From Cellvibrio sp. (GTDB lineage Bacteria > Pseudomonadota > Gammaproteobacteria > Pseudomonadales > Cellvibrionaceae), in the NCBI GenBank assembly GCA_016712405.1, contig JADJRD010000013.1, positions 1 to 31,191 of the forward strand: a stretch of 31,191 nt of DNA, written 5' to 3'. Made by a program: the position numbers and the translations under genes. Below are positions 16,584 to 23,787 of the stretch, in pieces. The notes beneath the pieces were generated by a model, which saw only the letters and a list, made by a program, of their open reading frames with translations, did no database searches and was not told the origin of the DNA. The number at the start of each line of letters is the position of its first letter. The stretch's first letter is position 1.

Positions 16584-16755
16584 GAATGCAGTGAAGCTCG
16601 GTAATATCGCACGGGTTTAGTTGTGGCAAAAATTGTGCTAATTTACGAGCTTCGTAAGTTGGGTTGGTGAAAACGTGCCCTGCCCTTTTAACCGTTTAAG
16701 TTTTTACTGTAATTATTTAAAGCAAAAGCGTAAAAGCAAGAGCATTAAGTTGGTG
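16584..16755 (+). repeat. NC-B tail fused behind lipoprotein gene
   Basis: From GAATGCAGTGAAGCTCGG onward this aligns with the distal part of NC-B, including the intact TTACGA/TCGTAA hairpin and GGGTTGGTGAAAACGTGC. The second stem is changed (TCGCAC, GTGGCA). The 48 bases between stop and tail match nothing seen elsewhere. Confidence 0.75.
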
Positions 16756-16870
16756 CTATAACAAAGCAATGTTGCGGATGCCATTTTTGTTGCGCTTTTG
16801 CATTCGCGGTGCTCATTATGTGTAACACAAAAGCGCAACAAAAAAGTCACCGCAAATCGCAACGTTAAAT
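16756..16870 (+). other. attC site 28 (GCAATGTTGCGGATGCC type)
   Basis: R'' CTATAAC at 16756-16762 and R' GTTAAAT at 16864-16870. Confidence 0.9.
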
Positions 16871-17227
16871 ATTTTAGTTTGAAGGTTTTGCGAGTTTAGT
16901 TAAATTACCGTTTGGCTTGTGCAGCTTTGAAAAATCTCACGCTGTACGCAAAGGCAAGTAGAAAGTTAGTCGTAGCTTTCGAGAAAAAGCAAAGCCAAAA
17001 GCAAAAGCTCGCTGGCATTTTGCAAGGCCTTAGAATTTGTTAATTCCAAATCGAAGTTCGGTTACATTAGTGAGTACGAAGTTTTTTTGTCGCACTAATT
17101 GAAGTACGAAGCCATGAAGCTTAGGTAAGAATCAAAAGATTTTCCGCCCCAGGCTTTAGGTCGTTGAGTATTCTGTTCAAAGGTTTTTTTGTTTGCAGTA
17201 AATTTGAACATTTGCTAACTTGTATTT
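16865..17227 (+). repeat. NC-A non-coding cassette
   Basis: A full unit of the AGTCGTAGC subtype, shared with 20228. It has the ATTAGTG/CACTAAT hairpin. No gene is seen. Confidence 0.85.
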
Positions 17228-17342
17228 GTTTAACAAAGTCATCAAGCGGATGCATTTTTTGTTGCGCTTTTGCATTCGCGGTGCTCATTGAGTATAACTC
17301 AAAAGCGCAACAAAAAACGCACCGCTTATAACAACGTTATGC
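17228..17342 (+). other. attC site 29 (GTCATCAAGCGGATGCA type)
   Basis: R'' GTTTAAC at 17228-17234 and R' GTTATGC at 17336-17342; the ATG in R' is in frame with the next gene. Confidence 0.9.
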
Positions 17343-17359
17343 ATTATCAGGAGGCTTAC

Positions 17360-18031
17360 GTGAAACATATTTTATTGTTTATGATTTTATCCATCTGCAT
17401 ATCGTCTTATGGAAAGGAAAATATCCCCTCTAAAGAATTTGTTGAATTATTGAAGGAAAATGCTCATCAAAAGTTTTTAGGAACAAATGATCCAGTTACG
17501 TTAATTAATTCGATCAAGCTTTTAGCCGACAACAACGACTATGCAGCTCAATTTCTATATGGGCTAGTTCTGTCTCGAAGCGATTCAATATCATCTGAAT
17601 TATATCTAAGTAAATCAGCCAATTCCGGATGCGCAGGATCAAAAATGGCATTAGGAGTTATATTTATGAATAGGAATGACACATCAAAAGGCTTTGCTTT
17701 AATAAAAGCTGCGGCAGAAGGCGGAGATGCCATGGCTCAGGTAGCAATCTCTGGCAATTACGAGAGAGGCGAACATGGCCTTAAAAAGAACAAACTCAAA
17801 GCATATGCTTGGTTAAAATTAGCTGAGAAACAAACATTTTCACATGGGGCACATTTAGCTATTAAAGAAGCATTGAATAATCTCAGTCTATCAGGCAATC
17901 AGCTAACGCGAGCGAAGAAAGAGTATGCCAACCTTTCAAAGAAAATTAAAACGTACGATTACTATTTTTGCGGCCAGATGAATCTCGACACTTCTAAAGA
18001 TCCAAATATTGAATATTACTTTAAAATTTAA
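17360..18031 (+). CDS. Exported Sel1-like repeat protein
   Basis: A 223-aa product. GTG 17360 is preferred because AGGAGG at 17349-17354 lies five bases before it and the product then starts with a normal signal peptide (KHILLFMILSICISSYG). An in-frame ATG at 17339 inside R' would add seven residues. Helical repeats follow: DYAAQFLYGLVLSRS, SGCAGSKMALGVIFMN, GFALIKAAAEGGDAMAQVAI, and a last repeat AYAWLKLAE. These match Sel1/TPR-type repeats that bind partner proteins, here in the periplasm. The C-terminal region is basic (RAKKEYANLSKKIKTY). Confidence 0.82.
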   Translation: MKHILLFMILSICISSYGKENIPSKEFVELLKENAHQKFLGTNDPVTLINSIKLLADNNDYAAQFLYGLVLSRSDSISSELYLSKSANSGCAGSKMALGVIFMNRNDTSKGFALIKAAAEGGDAMAQVAISGNYERGEHGLKKNKLKAYAWLKLAEKQTFSHGAHLAIKEALNNLSLSGNQLTRAKKEYANLSKKIKTYDYYFCGQMNLDTSKDPNIEYYFKI

Positions 18032-18051
18032 TATACCACTGATCCTGAAAT

Positions 18052-18187
18052 ATATAACAAGGCAATCAAGCTCGTTCCGCTGCGCTCCACTGGATAGTTT
18101 TTCTGCTGCGCTTTTGTGGTCGCGGTGCTCATCTAAATGTGCCACAAAAGCGCAACAGAAAAACTACCGCTTATCGCAACGTTATAG
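18052..18187 (+). other. attC site 30 (long CACTGGATAG type)
   Basis: R'' ATATAAC at 18052-18058 and R' GTTATAG at 18181-18187. Confidence 0.88.
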
Positions 18188-18568
18188 AGTCAAAGTTTTT
18201 GGTGTTTCTGTTTTTAGTTCATCGAGCTTTGAAAGTTAATCGTATTTTTTGTTCGTGCCACATTCCGTCTAGCTTGTAGTGAATTGTGGCAAATGCGTTT
18301 TTAGCCACATCGTTTTAGAGTATGTGCCATTTCAGTTCGCTGTAAGCTGGCTTTGTGAAAACGCATTCTTATCCATCGAGAATGCAGTGAAGCTCAGCAC
18401 CATCTCACTAGTTTAGTTGTGAGAAAGAATGTGCTAATTTACGAGCTTCGTAAGTTAGGTTGGTGGAAACGTGCTCTGCCCTTTTGGCCAAATTAAAGTT
18501 TTCACTGTTTTTAAAGAAAAATCAAAAGCGTAAAGCCAAAAGCAAAAGCAAAGCGTCAAGCTTGGGGG
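18182..18568 (+). repeat. NC-B non-coding cassette, copy 4
   Basis: First of two adjacent NC-B units. The stem at 18363-18385 is GCATTCT/AGAATGC with a T·G closing pair. Two CAAAAG units. No gene is seen. Confidence 0.85.
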
Positions 18569-18684
18569 TTATAACAAAGCAATGTTGCGGATGCCTTTTC
18601 TGTTGCGCTTTTGTGGTCGCGGTGCTCATCTGAATATGCCACAAAAGCGCAACAGAAAAGTCACCGCAAATCGCAACGTTATAG
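18569..18684 (+). other. attC site 31 (GCAATGTTGCGGATGCC type)
   Basis: R'' TTATAAC at 18569-18575 and R' GTTATAG at 18678-18684. Confidence 0.9.
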
Positions 18685-19071
18685 AGTCAAAGTTTTTGGT
18701 GTTTCTGTTTTTGGTTCATCGAGCTTTGAAAGTTAATCGTATTTTTTGTTCGTGCCACATTCCGTCTAGTTTGTAGTGAATTGTGTCAAATGTATTTTTA
18801 GCCACATCGTTTTCGGGTGTGTGCCATTTCAGCGCGCTGTAAGTTGGCTTTGTGAAAACGCATTCTTATCCATCAAGAATGCAGTGAAGCTCAGCACCAT
18901 CTCACTAGTTTAGTTGTGAGAAAGAATGTGCTAATTTACGAGCTTCGTAAGTTGGGTTGGTGAAAACGTGCTCTGCCCTTTTAGCCAAATTAAAGTTTTC
19001 ACTGTTTTTAAAGAAAAATCAAAAGCGCAAAGTCAAAAGCAAAAGCAAAAGCAAAGCGTCAAGCTTGGGTG
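18679..19071 (+). repeat. NC-B non-coding cassette, copy 5
   Basis: Tandem neighbour of copy 4 but closer to copy 3 in detail (TTTGTAGTGAATTGTGTC and GTTTTCGGGTGTGTGCC), so it is not a fresh tandem duplicate. Stem at 18860-18882; three CAAAAG units. Confidence 0.85.
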
Positions 19072-19182
19072 TTATAACAAAGCAATGTTGCGGATGCCTT
19101 TTCTGTTGCGCTTTTGTATTCGCGGTGCTCATTGTGTTACAAAAGCGCAACAGAAAAGTCACCGCAAATCGCAACGTTAGAA
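19072..19182 (+). other. attC site 32 (GCAATGTTGCGGATGCC type)
   Basis: R'' TTATAAC at 19072-19078 and R' GTTAGAA at 19176-19182. Confidence 0.9.
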
Positions 19183-19186
19183 CACA

Positions 19187-19501
19187 ATGCGGCTACATAT
19201 GAAGTTATACGTTATTGATTGCTACGCTGTTAAAACAGAAGCAGAGTTTTGGGCCGAGTATTTGAGCACTGTAAAACCACAGGGCACAGAATATTTTGGT
19301 CGTAATCTCGATGCATTTTGGGATGCTTTATCTGCCGGGGGTCCTGGATATCCAAATCACGAAGGAAAATGTGAACTTCGGTTTATAAATACGGATCCAG
19401 TAAAATTGTTGCGTAATGGTGCATTTTATAAAAAGCTACAGGAAATTGAGCAAGACCTAAGAATTGAAGTTAATTCCGATGTTGCAATAATGCTTGGTTA
19501 G
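19187..19501 (+). CDS. Barstar-like ribonuclease inhibitor (orphan)
   Basis: A 104-aa product from ATG 19187; ATG 19199 (giving MKLYVIDCYAV) is an equally possible start. The hallmark of barstar is seen: an N-terminal strand, a helix (EAEFWAEYLSTV), then EYFGRNLDAFWDALSAGGPG, equivalent to the YYGENLDALWD loop-helix that plugs the active site of barnase-type RNases. A later LRFINTDPVKLL and an amphipathic helix (YKKLQEIEQDLRIEV) complete the fold. No barnase-like gene is in the cassette or next to it, so it is an orphan antitoxin/immunity protein, possibly protecting against incoming RNase effectors. Preceded by an NC-B unit. Confidence 0.85.
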   Translation: MRLHMKLYVIDCYAVKTEAEFWAEYLSTVKPQGTEYFGRNLDAFWDALSAGGPGYPNHEGKCELRFINTDPVKLLRNGAFYKKLQEIEQDLRIEVNSDVAIMLG

Positions 19502-19610
19502 AAAATAACTAGCAAAGTAATATTTAAATGGTTGCGTTGTAAATATATTTTTCCATCCTGAAAAATTTAATTTTAACGCTTCATCGTGTTTAAATTTAAT
19601 CATAAAGCTG

Positions 19611-19724
19611 TTCTAACAAAGCAATCAAACGGATGGCTTTTAAGTTGCATTTTTGCCATTCCGCTTCGCTCCATTTTATGGCAAAAGTGCAACTTAAAAA
19701 CCACCGTTTATCGCGGCGTTATAT
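19611..19724 (+). other. attC site 33 (GCAATCAAACGGATGG type)
   Basis: R'' TTCTAAC at 19611-19617 and R' GTTATAT at 19718-19724. Arms TTTTAAGTTGCATTTTTGCC and GGCAAAAGTGCAACTTAAAA pair almost fully. The 109 bases between the barstar stop and this site are AT-rich with nothing recognised. Confidence 0.88.
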
Positions 19725-20117
19725 AGTCAAAGTTTTTGGTGTTTCTGTTTTTAGTTCATCGAGCTTTGAAAGTTAATCGTATTTTTTGTTCGTGCCACAT
19801 TCCGTCTAGCTCGTAGTTAATTGTAGCAAATGCGTTTTTAGCCACATCGTTTTAGAGTATGTGCCATTTCAGTTCGCTGTAAGCTGGTTTAGTGAAAACG
19901 CATTCTTGTCAGTCGAGAATGCAGTGAAGCTCAGCACCATCTCACTAGTTTAGTTGTGAGAAAGAATGTGCTAATTTACGAGCTTCGTAAGTTGGGTTGG
20001 TGAAAACGTGCTCTGCCCTTTTGGCCAAATTTAAGTTTTCACTGTTTTTAAAGAAAAATCAAAAGCATAAAGTCAAAAGCAAAAGCAAAAGCAAAAGCAA
20101 AGCGTCAAGCTTGGGTG
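19719..20117 (+). repeat. NC-B non-coding cassette, copy 6
   Basis: It starts TTATATAGTCAAAG. Stem at 19900-19922 as in copy 1; four CAAAAG units. No gene is seen. Confidence 0.85.
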
Positions 20118-20233
20118 TTATAACAAAGCAATGTTGCGGATGCCTTTTCTGTTGCGCTTTTGTGTTCGCGGTGCTCATCTGAATATGCCACAAAAGCGCA
20201 ACAGAAAAGTCACCGCAAATCGCAACGTTAAAT
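20118..20233 (+). other. attC site 34 (GCAATGTTGCGGATGCC type)
   Basis: R'' TTATAAC at 20118-20124 and R' GTTAAAT at 20227-20233. Confidence 0.9.
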
Positions 20234-20596
20234 ATTTTAGTTTGAAGGTTTTGCGAGTTTAGTTAAATTACCGTTTGGCTTGTGCAGCTTTGAAAAATCT
20301 CACGCTGTACGCGAAGGCAAGTAGAAAGTTAGTCGTAGCTTTCGAGAAAAAGCAAAGCCAAAAGCAAAAGCCAAGGCTCGCTGGCATTTTGCAAGGCCTT
20401 AGAATTTGTTAGCGCCAAATCGAAGTTCGGTTACATTAGTGAGTACGAAGTTTTTTTGTCGCACTAATTGAAGTACGCGGCCATGAAGCTTAGGTAAAAA
20501 TCAAAAGGTTTGCCGCCCCAGGCTTTAGGTCGTTAGGCTTTCTGTTCAAAGGTTTTTTTGTTTGCAGTAAATTTGAACATTTGCTAACTTGTATTT
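20228..20596 (+). repeat. NC-A non-coding cassette
   Basis: A full unit, very close to the 16865 copy. No gene is seen. Confidence 0.85.
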
Positions 20597-20710
20597 GTTT
20601 AACAAAGTCATCAAGCGGATGCATTTTTTGTTGCGCTTTTGCATTCGCGTGCTCATTGTGTATAACACAAAAGCGCAACAAAAAACGCACCGCTTATAAC
20701 AACGTTAATT
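20597..20710 (+). other. attC site 35 (GTCATCAAGCGGATGCA type)
   Basis: R'' GTTTAAC at 20597-20603 and R' GTTAATT at 20704-20710. Confidence 0.88.
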
Positions 20711-20722
20711 CTAGGAGTAAAA

Positions 20723-21175
20723 ATGAAATTTATAAGGGCTCTATTAATTCTTGCGTCAATTACTTGGCCTGCTGTATCTAACGGGGAGGAGAGCTTTGAT
20801 TTTGCCTTAATTGCTTCCGATTGCAAATCTACTGTTTCATTTTTGAAGCTAAATACAAATTCGCTTCAGCTCCTTAAAGCTGACAAACCAAATTTTTTCT
20901 GTAAGAGAAATAGTAAGGTAATTACCTGCCGTTTAACGTATCAAGACTCAGAACAAAAAGAAGAGATACGAAAGTACACGGTAATTTCAGATGCTCCTCC
21001 TATGCTTCTTTTTTCTGCTGAAAGTAATTCCGAGCTTACTATGGTCAATACAAGCGAATTAGCAGGCGCGTATACGTCCAGAATATTTGACGATAAATAT
21101 ATGGGTTATAAGGTGTGTAGCATGACTTTTATGACCCAAGATCAAATTAAAGCGCTCTCAAACAAAAAAAATTAA
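20723..21175 (+). CDS. Secreted protein with four cysteines, unknown
   Basis: A 150-aa product from ATG 20723, with CTAGGAG upstream. The signal peptide (FIRALLILASITWPAVS) is cut near SNGEE. The mature part has Cys in ASDCKST, FFCKRN, ITCRLTY and YKVCSMTF, spaced to allow two disulfides, so a folded periplasmic or secreted domain is likely. The segment RKYTVISDAPPMLLFSAES is β-rich. No family is recognised. The TAA stop is part of R'' (AATTAAC), so the gene and attC are fused end to end. Confidence 0.72.
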   Translation: MKFIRALLILASITWPAVSNGEESFDFALIASDCKSTVSFLKLNTNSLQLLKADKPNFFCKRNSKVITCRLTYQDSEQKEEIRKYTVISDAPPMLLFSAESNSELTMVNTSELAGAYTSRIFDDKYMGYKVCSMTFMTQDQIKALSNKKN

Positions 21176-21300
21176 CAAGTCGCTGAAGCATCGCACCTTC
21201 GGTGCTGGACAGTTTTTAAGTCGCGGCTTTATGGTTTTGCTGCGCAAAAGTATTCCATAAAACCACAACTTAAAAACTGCCGCTTAGCTCGGCGTTATGC
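21170..21300 (+). other. attC site 36 (GTCGCTGAAGCATC type)
   Basis: R'' AATTAAC at 21170-21176 and R' GTTATGC at 21294-21300. The 5' arm has a short form, GCACCTTCGGTGC, a small perfect hairpin. Confidence 0.88.
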
Positions 21301-21791
21301 CGTATCTCAACATTAGGAGTTGTCCCTTGTCTGACGATTTTGAATTTTGGATGAAACTAGTAAAGGACTCAGAAAAGCAAATGGAAATCACACAAAATAT
21401 ATTGTCTAACAACTTCGGACTGGGAAGACAAGAAAGATACGAATTAAATTATGAGAATGGATTCATTACCTTCTATACCGGCCAAGTGCCAACTGTAACA
21501 GCAAAATTCACGATACTTGGCTCTGTTAGTTTCGCAGAAGGTACTTGGCTCTGGTCTTGGGCAAATCCACATATCAACGAAACTGTAAAAAGCGAAATGG
21601 CTATTGTTAAAGAATTTGGCGTAAAGCAAGGTGTTTCAGCCTTAACCAATAGCCAGTTTAATGCAGATCAGAACGACGGATGGCTTATGGCAGCTATTTC
21701 TAGCTTCATATTGAAATCTGAAGGTGTGTGGCTGACTCCTTTTCAAGGCGGTGTTACCTACGTTGCACTGAAAGAAGTAACAAAGGCATAA
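21297..21791 (+). CDS. DUF6882-like protein
   Basis: Up to 164 aa. Two starts are possible: ATG 21297, which lies inside R' (GTTATGC), or TTG 21327, which has AGGAG at 21315-21319 and gives the more typical SDDFEFWMKLVKDSEKQ beginning. The sequence TILGSVSFAEGTWLWSWANP followed by an amphipathic helix, then DGWLMAAISSFILKSEGVWL and a C-terminal GGVTYVALK, is the layout I associate with DUF6882, a cytosolic family of unknown function. There is no signal peptide. The stop TAA is part of R'' GCATAAC. Confidence 0.74.
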   Translation: MPYLNIRSCPLSDDFEFWMKLVKDSEKQMEITQNILSNNFGLGRQERYELNYENGFITFYTGQVPTVTAKFTILGSVSFAEGTWLWSWANPHINETVKSEMAIVKEFGVKQGVSALTNSQFNADQNDGWLMAAISSFILKSEGVWLTPFQGGVTYVALKEVTKA

Positions 21792-21899
21792 CAAGGCAAT
21801 GAACCGGATGAATTTTAAGTAGCACTTTTGCCATTCCGCTTCGCTGCATTTTACGGCAAAAGTGCTACTTAAAATCCACCGGTTATCGCATCGTTATAA
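21786..21899 (+). other. attC site 37 (GGCAATGAACCGGATG type)
   Basis: R'' GCATAAC at 21786-21792 and R' GTTATAA at 21893-21899. The base pair before R' is altered (CATCG instead of CAACG). Confidence 0.87.
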
Positions 21900-22171
21900 A
21901 TTGAAAAGCATTTTAATTGTGCAGGTAAGAAAGCTGTTTGCTCGGTGAGTATTTTACTTAAACGTATTTCATAGAAAGCAACTTGGCGAAGCAGTAAATT
22001 CAAAGTTAATCGCAAGTAATATTCTCACGCTGTAGAAAAAGTCGCACTGGGTTAGTTTCAATTGGCTTCAAGCATTTACTTCTTGCGCATTGTAAAAACC
22101 AGTAGTAAATTCGCGTGTAGTTTTAATTGGTGAATCGGTTTTTTTGTTTGAAAAAGTTTATTCTTGTCCGG
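21894..22171 (+). repeat. NC-C non-coding cassette, copy 2
   Basis: Diverged partner of 3294-3627; CATAGAAAGCAACTTGGCG and ATTCTCACGCTGTAGAAA are kept. No gene is seen. Confidence 0.7.
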
Positions 22172-22249
22172 CTATAACAAGGCCATCAAACATCGTTCCG
22201 CTTCGCTCCACTGGATGCCGTACCGGCACCGTTTATAATTACGTTATAA
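22172..22249 (+). other. attC site 38 (short, 78 bp)
   Basis: R'' CTATAAC at 22172-22178 and R' GTTATAA at 22243-22249. Tip stem TGCCG/CGGCA. Together with site 14 it forms the short class. Confidence 0.85.
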
Positions 22250-22262
22250 CCTGGAGATAGTT

Positions 22263-22553
22263 TTGCTGCTTACCAAATTAGCAATTAGATATTTTTGTTT
22301 AGCGGTAGCGTATTTAGGTATTGCTTTCGTGTTGTACTGGGAATCAAAGTATTGGCTCAGTTTTAATGCTGGAAGTGGCGAGGGGGAGTTTAGGGAGGGC
22401 GCTTCAATTGTTATGCTTTTCACAAGTCCTGCTTGGTTGTATCTCTTAATAGCTACCTTAATTAAAGTAAAAACTTTACCAAAAAAAGTTGCTATAATTA
22501 ATTTATTTCCAACACTTATTATGGCATTCATCTTTCTTATTTGGCTTATATAG
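22263..22553 (+). CDS. Small integral membrane protein
   Basis: A 96-aa product from TTG 22263 with TGGAGA six bases upstream. Three hydrophobic segments: residues 6-24 (LAIRYFCLAVAYLGIAFVL), 49-66 (IVMLFTSPAWLYLLIATL) and 77-95 (AIINLFPTLIMAFIFLIWL). A conserved-looking polar loop (NAGSGEGEFREG) faces one side. No family is recognised. About 100 bases of AT-rich sequence with no gene follow before the attC; they include GGCGTTAAG near 22595, a possible old R' remnant. Confidence 0.65.
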   Translation: MLLTKLAIRYFCLAVAYLGIAFVLYWESKYWLSFNAGSGEGEFREGASIVMLFTSPAWLYLLIATLIKVKTLPKKVAIINLFPTLIMAFIFLIWLI

Positions 22554-22654
22554 AAAATTGATAGTACCTTATATTGGACTTTAAGTTTCAAGCTGGCGTT
22601 AAGTATTAATTATAGTTGGAGCCAAAAATTTATTGTAAGGTGCGTTAAAGCTTA

Positions 22655-22787
22655 TTATAACAAGTCGTTCAAGCACCAGTCGCTACGCTCCTTGGACAGT
22701 TTTTAAGTCGCAGTTTTGTGGTTTTGCTGCGCAAAAGAATTCCACAAAACCGCAACTTAAAAACTGCCGCTTAGCTCGGCGTTAAAT
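22655..22787 (+). other. attC site 39 (GTCGTTCAAGCACCAGTCGC type)
   Basis: R'' TTATAAC at 22655-22661 and R' GTTAAAT at 22781-22787. Confidence 0.88.
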
Positions 22788-23148
22788 ATTTATAGCGTTA
22801 AGGTTTTGCGAGTTTAGTTAAATTACCGTTTGGCTTGTGCAGCTTTGAAAAATATCACGCTGCAGGCGAAGGCAAGTAGATAGTTGGTTTGGTATTCAAG
22901 ATAAAACAAAAGCAAGATCAAAAGCCAGAGCTCGCTGGCATTTTGCAAGGCCTTAGAATTTGTTTGTGCCGAATTGAAGTTGAGCTAAATTAGCGAGCAC
23001 GATGTTTTTTTTCGCACTATTGAAGTACGAAGTCATGAAGCTTAGGTAAAAATCAAAAGGTTTGTTACCCCAGGCTTTAGGTAGTTAAGTGTTCTGTTCA
23101 GTATTTTTTTGGCTTGCAGTGAATTTGTACATTTGCTAATTTGTACTT
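22782..23148 (+). repeat. NC-A non-coding cassette, TTATAGCG subtype
   Basis: It starts TTAAATATTTATAGCGTTAA. The hairpin region is diverged (GCGAGCACGATG, then TTCGCACTATTG) and pairs poorly. No gene is seen. Confidence 0.83.
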
Positions 23149-23263
23149 GTTTAACAAAGTCATCAAGCGGATGCATTTTTTGTTGCGCTTTTGCATTCGC
23201 GGTGCTCATTGTGAATATCACAAAAGCGCAACAAAAAACGCACCGCTTATAACAACGTTAGCG
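23149..23263 (+). other. attC site 40 (GTCATCAAGCGGATGCA type)
   Basis: R'' GTTTAAC at 23149-23155. R' GTTAGCG at 23257-23263 departs from the final pyrimidine. Confidence 0.86.
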
Positions 23264-23273
23264 AGTAAAACAC

Positions 23274-23614
23274 ATGAGCCGCGTGCTTATTGACAGAATT
23301 TTAAATTTCGAGCCATTAGAGGGCGATTGGCGTGAACTAGAAACAATATTTGAAAATGTTTTCTCAAGTAAAAATCCAGAATTCTATTACCCTGCCATAT
23401 TTGGTCTTTTGAAAAATATCCTAGCGAAGACGGAGCGGGTGTGTTTTGGTCAGCTCTTCATGGAATGGAAAGAGTTGGAAATTATGAGGCTGAATTGCTA
23501 AGGTGTTTCAGAAGGTATCCAAATGAAATGTCAAGAATCATGCTAATACGAATGAGAAACTCTGGGCTAGCAAACGTTGCAGGCTTTCCTATTGAGCAGC
23601 TCATTAGTAGCTAA
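23274..23614 (+). pseudogene. Unknown cytosolic gene broken by one-base deletion
   Basis: ATG 23274 opens SRVLIDRILNFEPLEGDWRE and stops in its frame at 23501. One added T in the T4 run at 23405-23408 restores a 113-aa protein continuing FEKYPSEDGAGVFWSALHGM, then NYEAELLRCFRRYPNEMSRI, ending GFPIEQLISS at TAA 23612-23614. The all-helical restored sequence, with its RYPxE motif, resembles small helical immunity-type proteins, but I cannot name a family. The good reading frame after the break favours a recent event or a sequencing error. Confidence 0.7.
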
Positions 23615-23624
23615 TCTGTATCGG

Positions 23625-23739
23625 TGCTAACAAAGCAATGTTGCGGATGCCATTTTTGTTGCGCTTTTGCATTCGCGGTGCTCATTATGTGTAACACAAA
23701 AGCGCAACAAAAAAGTCACCGCAAATCGCAACGTTAGGT
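23625..23739 (+). other. attC site 41 (GCAATGTTGCGGATGCC type)
   Basis: R'' TGCTAAC at 23625-23631 and R' GTTAGGT at 23733-23739. Confidence 0.88.
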
Positions 23740-23754
23740 ATACGGCGTGCACAG

Positions 23755-23783
23755 AGCTAGCTTTATTTCTTGACTAAAGCTAT
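23755..23783 (+). promoter_or_regulatory. Inverted repeat in leader of duplicated cassette, copy 1
   Basis: TAGCTTTA and TAAAGCTA flank TTTCTTGAC. The same sequence occurs at 26511-26539. The internal TTGACT could be a -35 element, although no well-spaced -10 is obvious. The insertion sequence landed just downstream. Confidence 0.35.
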
Positions 23784-23787
23784 ATTT

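Noticed and set aside
4037..20700. CRISPR array suggested by regularly repeated palindromic sequences
   Set aside because: Repeats are 78-141 bp attC sites with core motifs and variable spacing of hundreds of bases, not short direct repeats with uniform spacers.
22244..22591. Minus-strand 115-codon ORF over the small membrane protein
   Set aside because: Opposite to cassette direction; the + strand frame has a ribosome site at the right place and a coherent three-helix layout.
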